Positions 18,606 to 28,426 of a DNA stretch of 64,000 nucleotides are shown here, in pieces. Position numbers and translations under genes: made by a program. The notes below the pieces were generated by a model. It saw only the letters and a program-made list of their open reading frames with translations, did not search any database and was not told the origin of the DNA. This DNA is from Roseiarcus sp963783175. Its GTDB lineage: Bacteria > Pseudomonadota > Alphaproteobacteria > Rhizobiales > Beijerinckiaceae. Every line of letters begins with the position of its first letter. Within the stretch, counting starts at the first letter, position 1. The stretch lies in contig CAWANG010000049.1 in the NCBI GenBank assembly GCA_963783175.1, forward strand, positions 49,364 through 113,363, read 5' to 3'.

Positions 18606-20666
18606 TTACCGACCCGAGGTCTCGAACCCGCGCTTGCGGAACAGTGCGGCCGGCGATGGCGGGCGGCCGCGGAAGCCTTGATAGGCGGCGTCATAGTCGC
18701 GGCTGCCGCCCGCCGCATAGACGAAATCATGCAGCCGCTGGGCGACGGCCGGGTCGAAGATGTCGCCGGCCTCCTCGAACGCCTCGAAGCCGTCGGCGTC
18801 GAGAACCTCCGACCATAGATAGCTGTAATAGGCGGCCGAATAGCCGCCCGAGAAGACATGCTGGAAATGGGGCGTGCGGTGGCGCATGGCGATCGCGTCG
18901 GGCATGCCGATCCGCGCCAGCTCCTGCCGCTCGAACGCGACGACATCGACATCCCCGGGCGAGGGATCGAGATGCAGCTTGAGGTCGACCAGCGCCGAGG
19001 CGGTATATTCGACCGTGGCCCAGCCCTGATTGAACCGGCGCGCCTTGAGAAGCTTGGCGATTAGCGCCTCCGGCATCGGTTCGTCGGTCTTATAGTGGAG
19101 CGCGAAGCGGCGCAGCATCTCCGGCTCCTTGATCCAATGCTCATAAAGCTGGGAGGGAAACTCGACGAAATCGCCCGCGACATGGGTTCCGGAAATGAGC
19201 GGATAAGTCATGTCGGACAGCATGCCGTGCAAAGCGTGGCCGAACTCGTGGAACAGCGTCCGCGCGTCGGCGAGGCTGAGCAGACTTGCCTCGCCCTCAG
19301 CCCCTTTGGCGAAATTCATCACGTTGACCACGATCGGCAATTGCGGTCCGTCGAGCTTCCTTTGGCCGCGGAAATTGCTCATCCACGCGCCGCTCCGCTT
19401 CGAGGGCCGGGCGAAATAGTCGCCGATGAAGAGCGCGATCGGCTTGCCGTCGCGCCCGCTCACTGTCCAGGCGCGAACGTCGGCGTCATAGAGCTTGAGG
19501 TCGAAGCGTTCCTGGAAGCCGAGGCCGAACAGGCGGCTCGCGGCATAGAAGGCAGCCTCGATCATCCGATCGAGCTGCAAATAGGGCTTGAGCTCGCCTT
19601 CGTCGAAGTCGAACTCCGCCTTGCGCCGCTTCTCTGCGAGGTAGCGCCAATCCCAGGGCGCGACTTTGAAGTTGCCGCCCTCGCTCGCGGCGATCTCTTG
19701 CAGCGCCTCTTCCTCTTTGAGCGCGCTCGAAACGCCCGGAGCCCAGACCGACTCGAGCAGATCGAGCGCGGCGCGGGGCGTCTTGGCCATGGTGTCGGCG
19801 AGGCGGTAATGAGCGTAGGATTCGTAGCCGAGCAGGCGCGCGCGCTCGGCCCTCAAGCTCACCATTTCGGCGGCGATCGCGCGATTGTCGGTCGCCCCGC
19901 CACTTTCGCCGCGCCCCGTCCAGGCGCGAAAGGCGGCCTCGCGCAGATCGCGGCGGGCCGAGAGTTGCAGGAACGGCTCGATGCTCGAGCGCGAGAGCGT
20001 CACCGCGAAGCGTTCGGGATGGCCGCGCTCGGCGGCGATTCGCGCCGCGCTCGCGCGATAGAAGTCCGGCAGGCCCTCGAGGTCCTCCTCGTCAAGCAGC
20101 ATGAGCCATGCTTTTTCGTCCGCAAGCACATTCTGCCCGAACTCGGCGGCGAGCCTCGCCAGCCGCTCGCCGATGGCGGTCAGGCGCGCCTTCGGCTCGG
20201 GCGCCAGCCCAGAGCCGGCGCGAGTGAATTCGAGATGATAGCGTTCGAGCACCCGCGCCTGTTCGGCCGAAAGGCCGAGCTGGTCCTCGTCGGCCTTGAG
20301 CGCGTCGACGCGCTTGAAGAGCGCCTCGTTCATATACGTGGCGCTGTGGAGGCGCGACAGGACTGGCGCGATCTCGCGCTCGATCGCCTGCAATTCATCA
20401 TTGGTCGCCGCGCCGGCGAGATTGAAGAAGACGCGGGCGACGCGATCGAGGCTGCGACCGGTGCGCTCGAGCGCCTCGATCGTATTGGCGAAGGTGGGCG
20501 CCGACGGGTCGGCGGCGACGGCGTCGATTTCGCGCCGCGCGTCTTTGAGCGTCGCGTCGAATGCGGCGCGGAAGTGGGCCGGCTCGATGCGGTCGAACGG
20601 CGGCGCCTCGAACGGCCCGGTCCAGGGTTCGAGAAGCGGGTTCGCGTTGGCTGAGTCGGTCATCAT
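18606..20666 (-). CDS. M3 family zinc metallopeptidase (oligopeptidase A / dipeptidyl carboxypeptidase)
   Basis: 686 residues, cytosolic, no signal peptide. The zinc site HEFGH lies at residues 473-477 (TLFHEFGHALHGMLSD) with the third ligand E502 in GDFVEFPSQLYEHW. Substrate-side motifs are SGGYSAAYYSYLWSEVLDAD and NVMNFAKGAEGEASLLS. Trims short peptides left by other proteases. Length matches PrlC/Dcp. ATG at 20666 or 20663. A 519-codon open frame antisense to it is a shadow. Confidence 0.95.
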   Translation of the reverse strand: MMTDSANANPLLEPWTGPFEAPPFDRIEPAHFRAAFDATLKDARREIDAVAADPSAPTFANTIEALERTGRSLDRVARVFFNLAGAATNDELQAIEREIAPVLSRLHSATYMNEALFKRVDALKADEDQLGLSAEQARVLERYHLEFTRAGSGLAPEPKARLTAIGERLARLAAEFGQNVLADEKAWLMLLDEEDLEGLPDFYRASAARIAAERGHPERFAVTLSRSSIEPFLQLSARRDLREAAFRAWTGRGESGGATDNRAIAAEMVSLRAERARLLGYESYAHYRLADTMAKTPRAALDLLESVWAPGVSSALKEEEALQEIAASEGGNFKVAPWDWRYLAEKRRKAEFDFDEGELKPYLQLDRMIEAAFYAASRLFGLGFQERFDLKLYDADVRAWTVSGRDGKPIALFIGDYFARPSKRSGAWMSNFRGQRKLDGPQLPIVVNVMNFAKGAEGEASLLSLADARTLFHEFGHALHGMLSDMTYPLISGTHVAGDFVEFPSQLYEHWIKEPEMLRRFALHYKTDEPMPEALIAKLLKARRFNQGWATVEYTASALVDLKLHLDPSPGDVDVVAFERQELARIGMPDAIAMRHRTPHFQHVFSGGYSAAYYSYLWSEVLDADGFEAFEEAGDIFDPAVAQRLHDFVYAAGGSRDYDAAYQGFRGRPPSPAALFRKRGFETSGR

Positions 20667-20831
20667 CCGTCTTTCGATCGTCCTTCACGGCGGCGAAGGC
20701 GGTCCTCCGCTGCCGACGTCCTTTCTCATAGCGCAGATCGTGGGGTCCCGCCGCCTTCGAATTCGGGACAGCACGATCGTCATCTTCAGAAGCCACAATG
20801 AGACCGCACGAAAGCCCAGAGGAGAACGCCG

Positions 20832-22232
20832 GTGCCGCTGACCAATCGAGATGACATCCGCGATTCGCTCATGGATTCGATCTTCGCACGCGGGGACCTC
20901 TCGAAGGCGATGCCGAAATACCAGTTCCCCGATCAGGAAAGCCTTCCCAAGGACGTGTTCCAGGTGATTCAAGACGAACTGCTTCTCGACGGCAATGCCC
21001 GCCAGAATCTGGCCACCTTCTGCCAGACTTGGGAAGAGCCAGAGGTCCACAAGATCATGGACCTCGCGATCGACAAGAACATGGTCGACAAGGACGAATA
21101 TCCGCTGACCGCCGACATCGAATCGCGGTGCGTGCACATGCTTGCGGACCTGTGGAACTCGCCTGAAGCCGCTAATACGCTCGGGACGTCCGCGGTCGGA
21201 TCGAGCGAGGCGTGCATGCTCGGAGGCATGGCGATGAAGTGGCGCTGGCGCGCGCGAAGGGCTGCGCAGGGAAAGCCCTCGGACCGCCCGAATCTCGTCT
21301 GCGGCCCGGTGCAGATCTGCTGGCACAAGTTCTGCCGCTACTGGGACGTGGAGATGCGCGAGATCCCGATGGAGCGCGGGCGTTTTCAAATGAACGCCGA
21401 GGAGGCGGTCAAGCGCATCGACGAGAATACGATCGGCCTCGTGCCGACCCTCGGCGTGACTTATGACGGGCGCTACGAACTCGTCGAGCCACTCGCGGCG
21501 GCGCTGGACGAGCTAGAGGCCGATAGAGGGCTCGACGTGGACATCCACGTCGACGGCGCCTCAGGCGCGTTCCTGGCGCCGTTCTGCGCCCCCGACATCG
21601 TGTGGGACTTCCGCCTTGCGCGGGTGAAGTCGATCTCGACGTCGGGCCACAAGTTCGGCCTCGCCCCGCTCGGCGCCGGCTGGGTGATCTGGCGCGACGC
21701 CAAGGACCTGCCCGAGGATCTGATCTTCCGCGTGAACTACCTCGGCGGCGATATGCCGACGTTCGCGATCAACTTCTCGCGCCCGGCCGGGCAGATCATC
21801 GCGCAATACTACAACTTCCTGCGGCTCGGCCGCGAAGGGTATCGCAAGGTCCACATGGCGAGCTACCGCACGGCCAAGGACCTCGCGCAGGAAATTGCCA
21901 AGCTCGGCCCGTTCGAGATGCTTGCGACGGGCGACCCCAATGAGGGCATTCCGGCGGTAACCTGGAGGATCAAGGACGGCGCCGATCCCGGCTACACGCT
22001 GTTCGACCTCGCCGACCGGCTGCGCGTGCGCGGCTGGCAGGTGCCCGCCTACACACTGCCGGATAATGTGAGCGACATCGCGGTTCAACGCATCCTGGTC
22101 CGCCAGGGCGTCACGACCGATCTCTGCTCGCTCCTCCTGGCCGATTTCCGCTGGGCGATCGAGCATTTCGACAAGCATCCGGTGAACGTGTCCATGACCG
22201 AGGCCGAGGCAGGCGGCTTCAACCACGGCTGA
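20832..22232 (+). CDS. gadB: Glutamate decarboxylase
   Basis: 466 residues from a GTG start, with GAGGAGAA six bases upstream. PLP enzyme converting glutamate to GABA with use of a proton. The PLP lysine is K274 in SISTSGHKFGLAPLGAGW; the phosphate/ring pocket includes GTSAVGSSEACMLGGMAMKW and HVDGASGAFLAPFCAPD. Both ends match the long GadB type, including the C-terminal His-containing tail (GGFNHG). No GABA antiporter (GadC) lies nearby, so an acid-resistance role is not assured; an aldehyde dehydrogenase of the GABA-aldehyde type sits 1.8 kb downstream. Confidence 0.95.
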   Translation: MPLTNRDDIRDSLMDSIFARGDLSKAMPKYQFPDQESLPKDVFQVIQDELLLDGNARQNLATFCQTWEEPEVHKIMDLAIDKNMVDKDEYPLTADIESRCVHMLADLWNSPEAANTLGTSAVGSSEACMLGGMAMKWRWRARRAAQGKPSDRPNLVCGPVQICWHKFCRYWDVEMREIPMERGRFQMNAEEAVKRIDENTIGLVPTLGVTYDGRYELVEPLAAALDELEADRGLDVDIHVDGASGAFLAPFCAPDIVWDFRLARVKSISTSGHKFGLAPLGAGWVIWRDAKDLPEDLIFRVNYLGGDMPTFAINFSRPAGQIIAQYYNFLRLGREGYRKVHMASYRTAKDLAQEIAKLGPFEMLATGDPNEGIPAVTWRIKDGADPGYTLFDLADRLRVRGWQVPAYTLPDNVSDIAVQRILVRQGVTTDLCSLLLADFRWAIEHFDKHPVNVSMTEAEAGGFNHG

Positions 22233-22238
22233 CGACAG

Positions 22239-22260
22239 AGGCGCCTGCGCCCGGGCGCCT
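22239..22260 (+). terminator. Rho-independent terminator after gadB
   Basis: Stem AGGCGCC / GGCGCCT with an 8-nt GC-rich loop, followed by TTTGTCC, seven bases after the gadB stop. It lies between gadB and convergent prfC. Confidence 0.6.
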
Positions 22261-22299
22261 TTGTCCGCGAGAGCGAACGCAAGGAACGCCTCAAGCCGC

Positions 22300-23871
22300 C
22301 TATTTTTGATAGTCCTTCACGTCGGTAAACGCGATCTTCGGCCAGCGCTCCTGCTCGTAGCGGAGGTTGAAGGCGCTGGACGCCATGAACACTGGCGCGC
22401 CGTCGAGATCGGAGGCGATCGAGGACGGATAGGCGTCGACGAACCTCTCGAGCTCGGCCTTCTCCGGAGCGGACACCCAGCGGCAGACCTCGAACCGGCT
22501 CGGCTCGAAGGTCACCGGGAGGCCATATTCGGCATTGAGCCGCTCGGTGAGCACGTCGAGCTGCAGCGCGCCGACGACGCCGACGATCGCCGCCGCACCG
22601 TCATGGGGCAGGAACACCTGCACCACCCCTTCTTCCGCCATTTGCTGCAGCGCCTCGCGCAGCTTCTTCGCCTTCATCGCGTCGGCGAGCTTGACCCGGC
22701 GCAGGATTTCCGGGGCGAAGCTCGGCACGCCGCGAAACACGATCTCCTCGCCCTCGCTCAAGGTGTCGCCGATGCGCAGAAGCCCGTGATTGGGAATGCC
22801 GACGACGTCGCCGGCGAAGGCCTCTTCGGCGAGCGAGCGGTCCTGGGCGAAAAAGAATTGCGGCGCCGAGAGCGTGACCGGCTTCCCCGTGCGCACGAGC
22901 TTCGCCCGCATGCCGCGCTTAAGCTGGCCCGAGCAGACGCGCAGGAAAGCGATGCGGTCGCGATGATTGGGGTCCATGTTGGCCTGGATCTTGAACACGA
23001 ACCCGGTCATCTTGCCTTCGTCCGCCTTGACCGTGCGGCTGGCCGCCGCCTGGGCTCTGGGGCTCGGAGCGAATTCGGCCAGCGTGTCGATGAGCTCCTT
23101 GACGCCGAAGCCTTTCAGCGCGCTGCCGAACAAGACCGGTGTCATGTGGCCCTCGAGAAAGGCCTCAGCGTCGAAGCGCTTCAGCCCCTCGATCGCAAGA
23201 TGGAGCTCATCGAGCGCCTCGGCGCGCTCGTGCTCGGGCAAGAGTTCCGCCAGCCGCGGATCATCAGGGCCGGCGACCGCAATCGGCCCGGCGGCGGCGC
23301 CGAACGGGATGAGACGCTTGCCGCGAACGTCATAAGCGCCGGCGAGCGAGCGGCCGCGGCCAATGGTCCAGGTCAAAGGCGCAGCGTCGAGCGCCAGCGT
23401 CTTCTCGATCTCGTCGATAAGATCGAACGGATCGCGGGTCTCGCGGTCCATCTTGTTGATGAAAGTGACGATGGGGATGTCGCGCAGGCGGCAGACCTCG
23501 AACAGTTTGCGCGTCCGCGCCTCGATGCCTTTGGCGGCGTCGATCACCATCACCGCCGAATCGACAGCGGTCAGCGTGCGGTAGGTGTCCTCGGAAAAGT
23601 CCTCGTGGCCGGGAGTGTCGAGCAGGTTGAAGACGCAGCCGGCGGTTTCGAAGGTCATGACCGAAGTGACGACCGAAATGCCGCGCTCGCGCTCGATGCC
23701 CATCCAGTCGGAGCGCGTCTGGCGGCGGTTGGCCTTGGCGCGCACCTCTCCGGCGAGCTGAATGGCGCCGCCGAACAGCAGCATCTTTTCGGTCAGCGTC
23801 GTTTTGCCGGCGTCCGGGTGCGAAATGATCGCGAAAGTGCGCCGGCGCGCGACGGGGTTCGTTTCAGCCAT
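22300..23871 (-). CDS. prfC: Peptide chain release factor 3
   Basis: 523-residue GTPase that recycles RF1/RF2 from the ribosome. G1 SHPDAGKT at 17-24, G2 region ERERGISVVTSVM, G3 DTPGH at 85-89 and G4 NKMD at 139-142 are all intact. The domain III part (VGALQLDVLTERLNAEYGLP and RFEVCRWVS) separates it from EF-G. Start chosen at 23871 (MAETNPVARRRTFAI), as in the family; the frame is open 90 bases further but without similarity. Confidence 0.97.
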   Translation of the reverse strand: MAETNPVARRRTFAIISHPDAGKTTLTEKMLLFGGAIQLAGEVRAKANRRQTRSDWMGIERERGISVVTSVMTFETAGCVFNLLDTPGHEDFSEDTYRTLTAVDSAVMVIDAAKGIEARTRKLFEVCRLRDIPIVTFINKMDRETRDPFDLIDEIEKTLALDAAPLTWTIGRGRSLAGAYDVRGKRLIPFGAAAGPIAVAGPDDPRLAELLPEHERAEALDELHLAIEGLKRFDAEAFLEGHMTPVLFGSALKGFGVKELIDTLAEFAPSPRAQAAASRTVKADEGKMTGFVFKIQANMDPNHRDRIAFLRVCSGQLKRGMRAKLVRTGKPVTLSAPQFFFAQDRSLAEEAFAGDVVGIPNHGLLRIGDTLSEGEEIVFRGVPSFAPEILRRVKLADAMKAKKLREALQQMAEEGVVQVFLPHDGAAAIVGVVGALQLDVLTERLNAEYGLPVTFEPSRFEVCRWVSAPEKAELERFVDAYPSSIASDLDGAPVFMASSAFNLRYEQERWPKIAFTDVKDYQK

Positions 23872-24047
23872 CGGACCTGGGTTGCGGGAGAAGCAGGTTT
23901 CACATAATGCGGGCGGGGCGGTTCGTGAAGAGGGCCGCGCCAGCTTATGCCCGCAGGGCATTCGGTCATACGGAAAATCCTGTTTCGACCAGACGAATCA
24001 GAGGCGATGGTTCACGCGACCTCTCAATCAAAAAAGGCCCGAATCCA

Positions 24048-25550
24048 ATGCTCGATCGTCCGACCACCCGCGATGGCTGGCTCGCCCGCGCCGCAGCGCT
24101 CAAAATCGAAGGGCGCGCCTTCATCGGGGGCGCTTACGTCGCGGCGGCGGACGGGGCGACCTTCGCCAAGGTTTCGCCGATCGACGGCAAAGTCTTCGCT
24201 CATGTCGCCGATTGCGGCGAAGCCGACATCGACCGCGCGGTTGGTTCCGCGCGGAAGGCGTTCGAGAGCGGCGTCTGGCGCGACGCGGACCCGGTCAAGA
24301 AAAAGACGGTCCTGCTGCGGTTCGCCGAGCTCATCCGCGAGCATGGCGAGGAGCTGGCGCTTTTGGAGACGCTCGACGTCGGCAAGCCGATCGCCAATTC
24401 GCTCAAGGTGGATGTTCCCTCCTGCGCCAACTGCATCCAGTATTACGCCGAGTTCGCCGACAAGCTTGCCGACGAGATCGCGCCGGTCGGGCCGAACGAC
24501 GTGGCGATGGTGCGCAAGGAGCCGCTCGGCGTCGTCGGCGCGATCGTGCCGTGGAACTATCCGCTCATCATCGCCGCCTGGAAGCTCGGGCCGGCGCTGG
24601 TCGCAGGCAATTCGGTCATTCTGAAGCCGGCCGAGCAGTCGCCGCTCGGCGCGCTGCTGCTGGGCCGGCTCGGCAAGGAGGCGGGGCTGCCGGACGGCGT
24701 GCTCAATGTCGTTCCGGGCTTCGGCGAAAAGGCCGGGAAGCCGCTCGCCCTCCATCCCGACGTCGACATGATCGCCTTCACCGGCTCGACCGAGGTCGGC
24801 AAGCTGATGCTCATCTACGCCGGCCAGAGCAACATGAAGCGGGTCGCGCTCGAATGCGGGGGGAAATCGCCCCATGTGGTGATGCCGGACGCCAATCTCG
24901 ACGCCGCGGCGTCGGCGATCGCCTGGGGAATCTATTACAATCAGGGCGAGACCTGCCACGCGGGCTCGCGCGTCCTGGCCCACGCCTCGGTCCGCGAGGC
25001 GCTGGTCGAGAAGATCGCCGCGGTGCAGAAGGCCGAGATCCCGCTCGGCCACCCGTTTGATTCCGGCGCGCAACTCGGCGCCCTGATCGAGGAGCGCCAT
25101 ATGGAGCGGGTGCTCGGCTACATCGACCTTGGGGTCAAGGAGGGGGCGCGGATCGCCCACGGGGGAAAGCGGGCTTTGGCCGGGACCGGCGGATTCTATG
25201 TCGAGCCGACCATTCTCGACGGCGCCAGCAATTCCATGCGGATTGCGCAAGAGGAGATCTTCGGTCCGGTCGTGGTCGTCATGCCCTTCGCGACCGAGGC
25301 CGAGGCGGTCAAGCTCGCCAACGACACGATCTATGGACTTGCCGCCGCAGTGTGGACGCGCGACATGAGCGCCGCCCACCGGCTCTCGCGCGCCATTCGG
25401 GCCGGCACCGTCTGGGTCAACACTTACGACCGCTCGTCGCTGGCGACGCCGTTCGGCGGCTTCAAGCAATCGGGCTTCGGTCGCGACCGCTCGCCGCACG
25501 CGATCGACAAGTACATGGACTTCAAGACGATCTGGACGAATTACCGGTAG
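24048..25550 (+). CDS. Aldehyde dehydrogenase, PuuC-like (aminobutyraldehyde/betaine-aldehyde type)
   Basis: 500 residues from ATG 24048, with AAAAAGG upstream. NAD-dependent oxidation of an aldehyde to an acid. Motifs: PWNYPL at 168-173, FTGSTEVGK, the general base E269 in ALECGGKSP, and the nucleophile C303 in NQGETCHAGSRVL. The closest general type is gamma-glutamyl-gamma-aminobutyraldehyde dehydrogenase (PuuC/AldH). It is followed by a LysR gene and an MttB-like methyltransferase, which hints at amine or betaine catabolism; this is inference. Confidence 0.92.
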   Translation: MLDRPTTRDGWLARAAALKIEGRAFIGGAYVAAADGATFAKVSPIDGKVFAHVADCGEADIDRAVGSARKAFESGVWRDADPVKKKTVLLRFAELIREHGEELALLETLDVGKPIANSLKVDVPSCANCIQYYAEFADKLADEIAPVGPNDVAMVRKEPLGVVGAIVPWNYPLIIAAWKLGPALVAGNSVILKPAEQSPLGALLLGRLGKEAGLPDGVLNVVPGFGEKAGKPLALHPDVDMIAFTGSTEVGKLMLIYAGQSNMKRVALECGGKSPHVVMPDANLDAAASAIAWGIYYNQGETCHAGSRVLAHASVREALVEKIAAVQKAEIPLGHPFDSGAQLGALIEERHMERVLGYIDLGVKEGARIAHGGKRALAGTGGFYVEPTILDGASNSMRIAQEEIFGPVVVVMPFATEAEAVKLANDTIYGLAAAVWTRDMSAAHRLSRAIRAGTVWVNTYDRSSLATPFGGFKQSGFGRDRSPHAIDKYMDFKTIWTNYR

Positions 25551-25743
25551 CGTACGCGCACGCCGCGGCGACGCGACCATTCTCGATGCTGACGGAGGCC
25601 CGGGCGCGGGCCGATCGCGCTGGCCACCGGAGAATTGATGGCCATGACCATATTGGCGGAGTGCCCCTGAATAGGCTATGGACTCAACTCTGACGCGCTC
25701 GCGCCAATTCGAATGAAACGAGCGCGCCGCGCGCGGAGGAGGA

Positions 25744-26718
25744 ATGGATCGCAAATGGTTGCCGCTTAACGCCCTCAGAGCGTTCGAGGCGGCCGGGCAA
25801 CATCTCAGTTTCACCGCGGCCGCCAATAGCCTGACTGTCGCGCAAAGCGCGGTGAGCCGTCACGTGATCGTGCTCGAGAACTTTCTCGGCGTCGCCCTGT
25901 TCGAACGTCGCCCTCAACAGCTCGTGCTCACCGAGGCCGGGCGGCACATCCTCCCGGTCGTGTCGAAGTCGTTCGATCGGATCGACCAGGCGCTGGGCGA
26001 GGTGATTAAGGAGAAGGGCCGGCCGAAACGGGTTTTGAAGGTCGCCCTGCCGACCTCGTTCGCGCATCGGCTCGCCATCCCGATCCTGCGCGATTTCCGC
26101 GCCGAGAACGCTGGCATCTCGCTCGAGATCGTCTCCAAGCCGACCACGGGCCCGGAAGTGGACGGCGACATCGACATCGCCATCGTCTATTCTGAGCCCA
26201 GGGTCACCGACGCGATCCACGATCTCCTCTGGATGGTGCGCTCGACGCTGCTGTGCAGTCCGAAGCTGATCGAGGGGATCGACGCCAGCGATCCCGGCCG
26301 GCTGATCGCTGCCAGCGATCTCCTGCATCTCAAGATCGAGGGCCGGCCGCGCCACTTCTTCTGGGAAATGTTCGTGCGCTCGATCGGACGGCCGGATATT
26401 GCGGTCGATCGCGGCCTGGTGTTCGACACCCAGCAGCTCGCAGCCCAATACGCGATGATGGGCGATGGGCTTGCGCTGCTCGATCCGCTCCTGTTCCACG
26501 AGGAGATCAAGGCCGGCCGGTTGGTGAGGCCGTATGATCTGTGGCTGGACGAAGGTTATGGCTACTATCTCACCACTCATCCCGAGGACCTGAGCAACGA
26601 GGCGGTGGCGTTGTTCCGCTCTTGGCTCATTGCCCGGTTTTCCGCCGGTGCGGCCGCTCGTCCGCCCGAGCCGGAACCTGCCGTGGCGGAGGCGCCGAAG
26701 CTGCGGGCGGCGAAATAG
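25744..26718 (+). CDS. LysR-family regulator (GcvA-like)
   Basis: 324 residues. N-terminal winged helix-turn-helix: LPLNALRAFEAAGQHLSFTA then AAANSLTVAQSAVSRHV and FERRPQQLVLTEAGRHIL. The effector domain follows from about residue 95 (RVLKVALPTSFAHRLAIPIL). The opening is typical of GcvA-type regulators. All neighbours are on the same strand: aldehyde dehydrogenase 194 bp before, MttB-like gene 156 bp after. Likely controls one or both; the Ala/Pro-rich C-terminal tail is unremarkable. Confidence 0.92.
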   Translation: MDRKWLPLNALRAFEAAGQHLSFTAAANSLTVAQSAVSRHVIVLENFLGVALFERRPQQLVLTEAGRHILPVVSKSFDRIDQALGEVIKEKGRPKRVLKVALPTSFAHRLAIPILRDFRAENAGISLEIVSKPTTGPEVDGDIDIAIVYSEPRVTDAIHDLLWMVRSTLLCSPKLIEGIDASDPGRLIAASDLLHLKIEGRPRHFFWEMFVRSIGRPDIAVDRGLVFDTQQLAAQYAMMGDGLALLDPLLFHEEIKAGRLVRPYDLWLDEGYGYYLTTHPEDLSNEAVALFRSWLIARFSAGAAARPPEPEPAVAEAPKLRAAK

Positions 26719-26741
26719 CGGCCTCCGGCAAGTCTCGGCGC

Positions 26742-26767
26742 GAATTGGCATGCCGCGATGCCATTTT
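26742..26767 (+). terminator. Possible terminator after the LysR gene
   Basis: GGCAT-GCCGCG-ATGCC followed by ATTTT. The stem extends imperfectly into AATT/ATTTT on each side. Located about 30 bases after the LysR stop. Weak but correctly placed. Confidence 0.35.
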
Positions 26768-26873
26768 GGCGCGAGGCGGCTATAAGCGGCGTCGCTAGAA
26801 CGCACCCGTAACCAATCGCGATCGGCGCTTGCGTGGAGCGCGCCCGCGGGCGGCAAGATTCTGGGGAACATGA

Positions 26874-28426
26874 ATGACGACCGACTTGCCGCCGCAGGAT
26901 ACGGGGCGCGCTCGGCGCCGGCGCGCTGCCGAGCGCGGAGGCGTTGCGGCCGGCGCCGGCCGGCCAGCCGCGGTCTCCGTTTGCGCCGCTCGACCTCGTG
27001 TCCCGCGATCGAGCTCGAATCGATCCATCAGGCTGCGCTCGAGGTCTTGAAGGAGATCGGCATCGACTTCCTTCACGACGAGGCGCGCGCAATGCTGAGA
27101 CACGCCGGCGCCGACGTCGATCCAGCCTCGCGACGGGTTCGCTTCGATCCCGCGCTCATCGAAGCGCACATCGGCCTCGCGCCGAAGGAATTCACGCTCC
27201 ACGCGCGCAACCCGGCCCGCAATCTCTTGATCGGCGGCCGTAACGTCGCGTTCGGATCGGTGGCGAGCGCGCCCAATTCGTTCGACCGCGCGGGCGGGCG
27301 GCGACCCGGCGTCAAGCGCGACTATCAGAACTTCATCCGTCTTGGCCAGAGCCTCGATTCGATCCATTTCTGGGGCGGTTATCCGGTCGAGCCGATCGAC
27401 ATCCACGCCTCCGTCCGTCATCTCGACGCGCTGTTCGACATGCTGACGCTGTCCGACAAGCCGATCCACGCCTATAGTCTCGGGCGCGAGCGTAACCTGG
27501 ACGCGATCGAGATGGTGAAGATCGCCCGCGGCGTCGACGACGAGACGCTGGAGTGCGAGCCGTCGCTGTTCACGGTCATCAACTCGTCCTCGCCGCTCAA
27601 ACTCGACACGCCGATGCTGGAGGGGGTCATCCAGATGGCGCGGCGCAATCAGGTGGTGGTGCTGACGCCCTTCACCCTCGCCGGCGCCATGGCTCCAGTC
27701 ACTCTTGCCGGCGCTCTCGCCCAACAGCATGCCGAAGCGCTCGCCGGCCTCGTCATGACCCAGGTCGCGCGGCCCGGCGCGCCGTTCGTCTATGGCGGCT
27801 TCACCTCAAACGTCGACATGAAATCGGGCGCGCCCGCGTTCGGCACGCCCGAATACATGAAAACGGCGATCGTCGGCGGGCAGCTCGCGCGCCGCCTTGG
27901 TCTGCCCTATCGCTCATCGAACGCCAACGCCGCCAACTCGCTTGACGCCCAGGCGGCGTACGAGAGCGTGTTCTCGCTTTGGGGAGCAATCATGGGTGGG
28001 GTCAACCTCCTCATGCACGGCGCGGGCTGGATGGAGGGCGGCTTGCAGGCCTCGTTCGAGAAGATGGCGCTCGACGCCGACCTTTTGGCGATGGTCGCCG
28101 AGTTCCTGAAGCCGCTGCGTGTGGACGAAGGGGAACTGGCGCTCGAAGCGATGCGCGAGGTCGGCCCCGGCGGGCATTTCTTCGGCGCCGAGCATACCCA
28201 GAGCCGCTACCGTACGGCCTTTTTCCCGCCGATGATTTCCGACTGGCGCAACTATGAGAGCTGGCGCGAAGCCGGCTCGCCGACTGCCTTGGACGCCGCC
28301 GAACGCATCGTCGCCGAGCGGCTGCGCGACTACGTCGCCCCGCCGATCGAGACTGAGCGCCTCGAGGCGCTCACAGCCTTCGTCGCCCGCCGGAAGGCGG
28401 AAGGCGGCGCGCCGACCGACTTTTGA
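26874..28426 (+). CDS. Trimethylamine methyltransferase (MttB) family protein, non-pyrrolysine; N-terminus frameshifted twice
   Basis: About 515 residues. From 27011 the frame is clean: ELESIHQAALEVLKEIGIDF, FWGGYPVEPIDIHASVRHLD, NSSSPLKLDTPMLEGVIQMA, PFVYGGFTSNVDMKSG. There is no in-frame amber codon, so this is a pyrrolysine-lacking MttB homologue (COG5598 type), whose known members demethylate betaines such as glycine betaine into a corrinoid protein. The start region needs two one-base removals: MTTDLPPQDTGRARRRRAAE from 26874, then FAPLDLVSRD, then ELESIHQ. No corrinoid protein gene is adjacent. Substrate unknown. Confidence 0.87.

Noticed and set aside
19095..20654. 519-codon plus-strand frame
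   Set aside because: Antisense to the conserved M3 peptidase.
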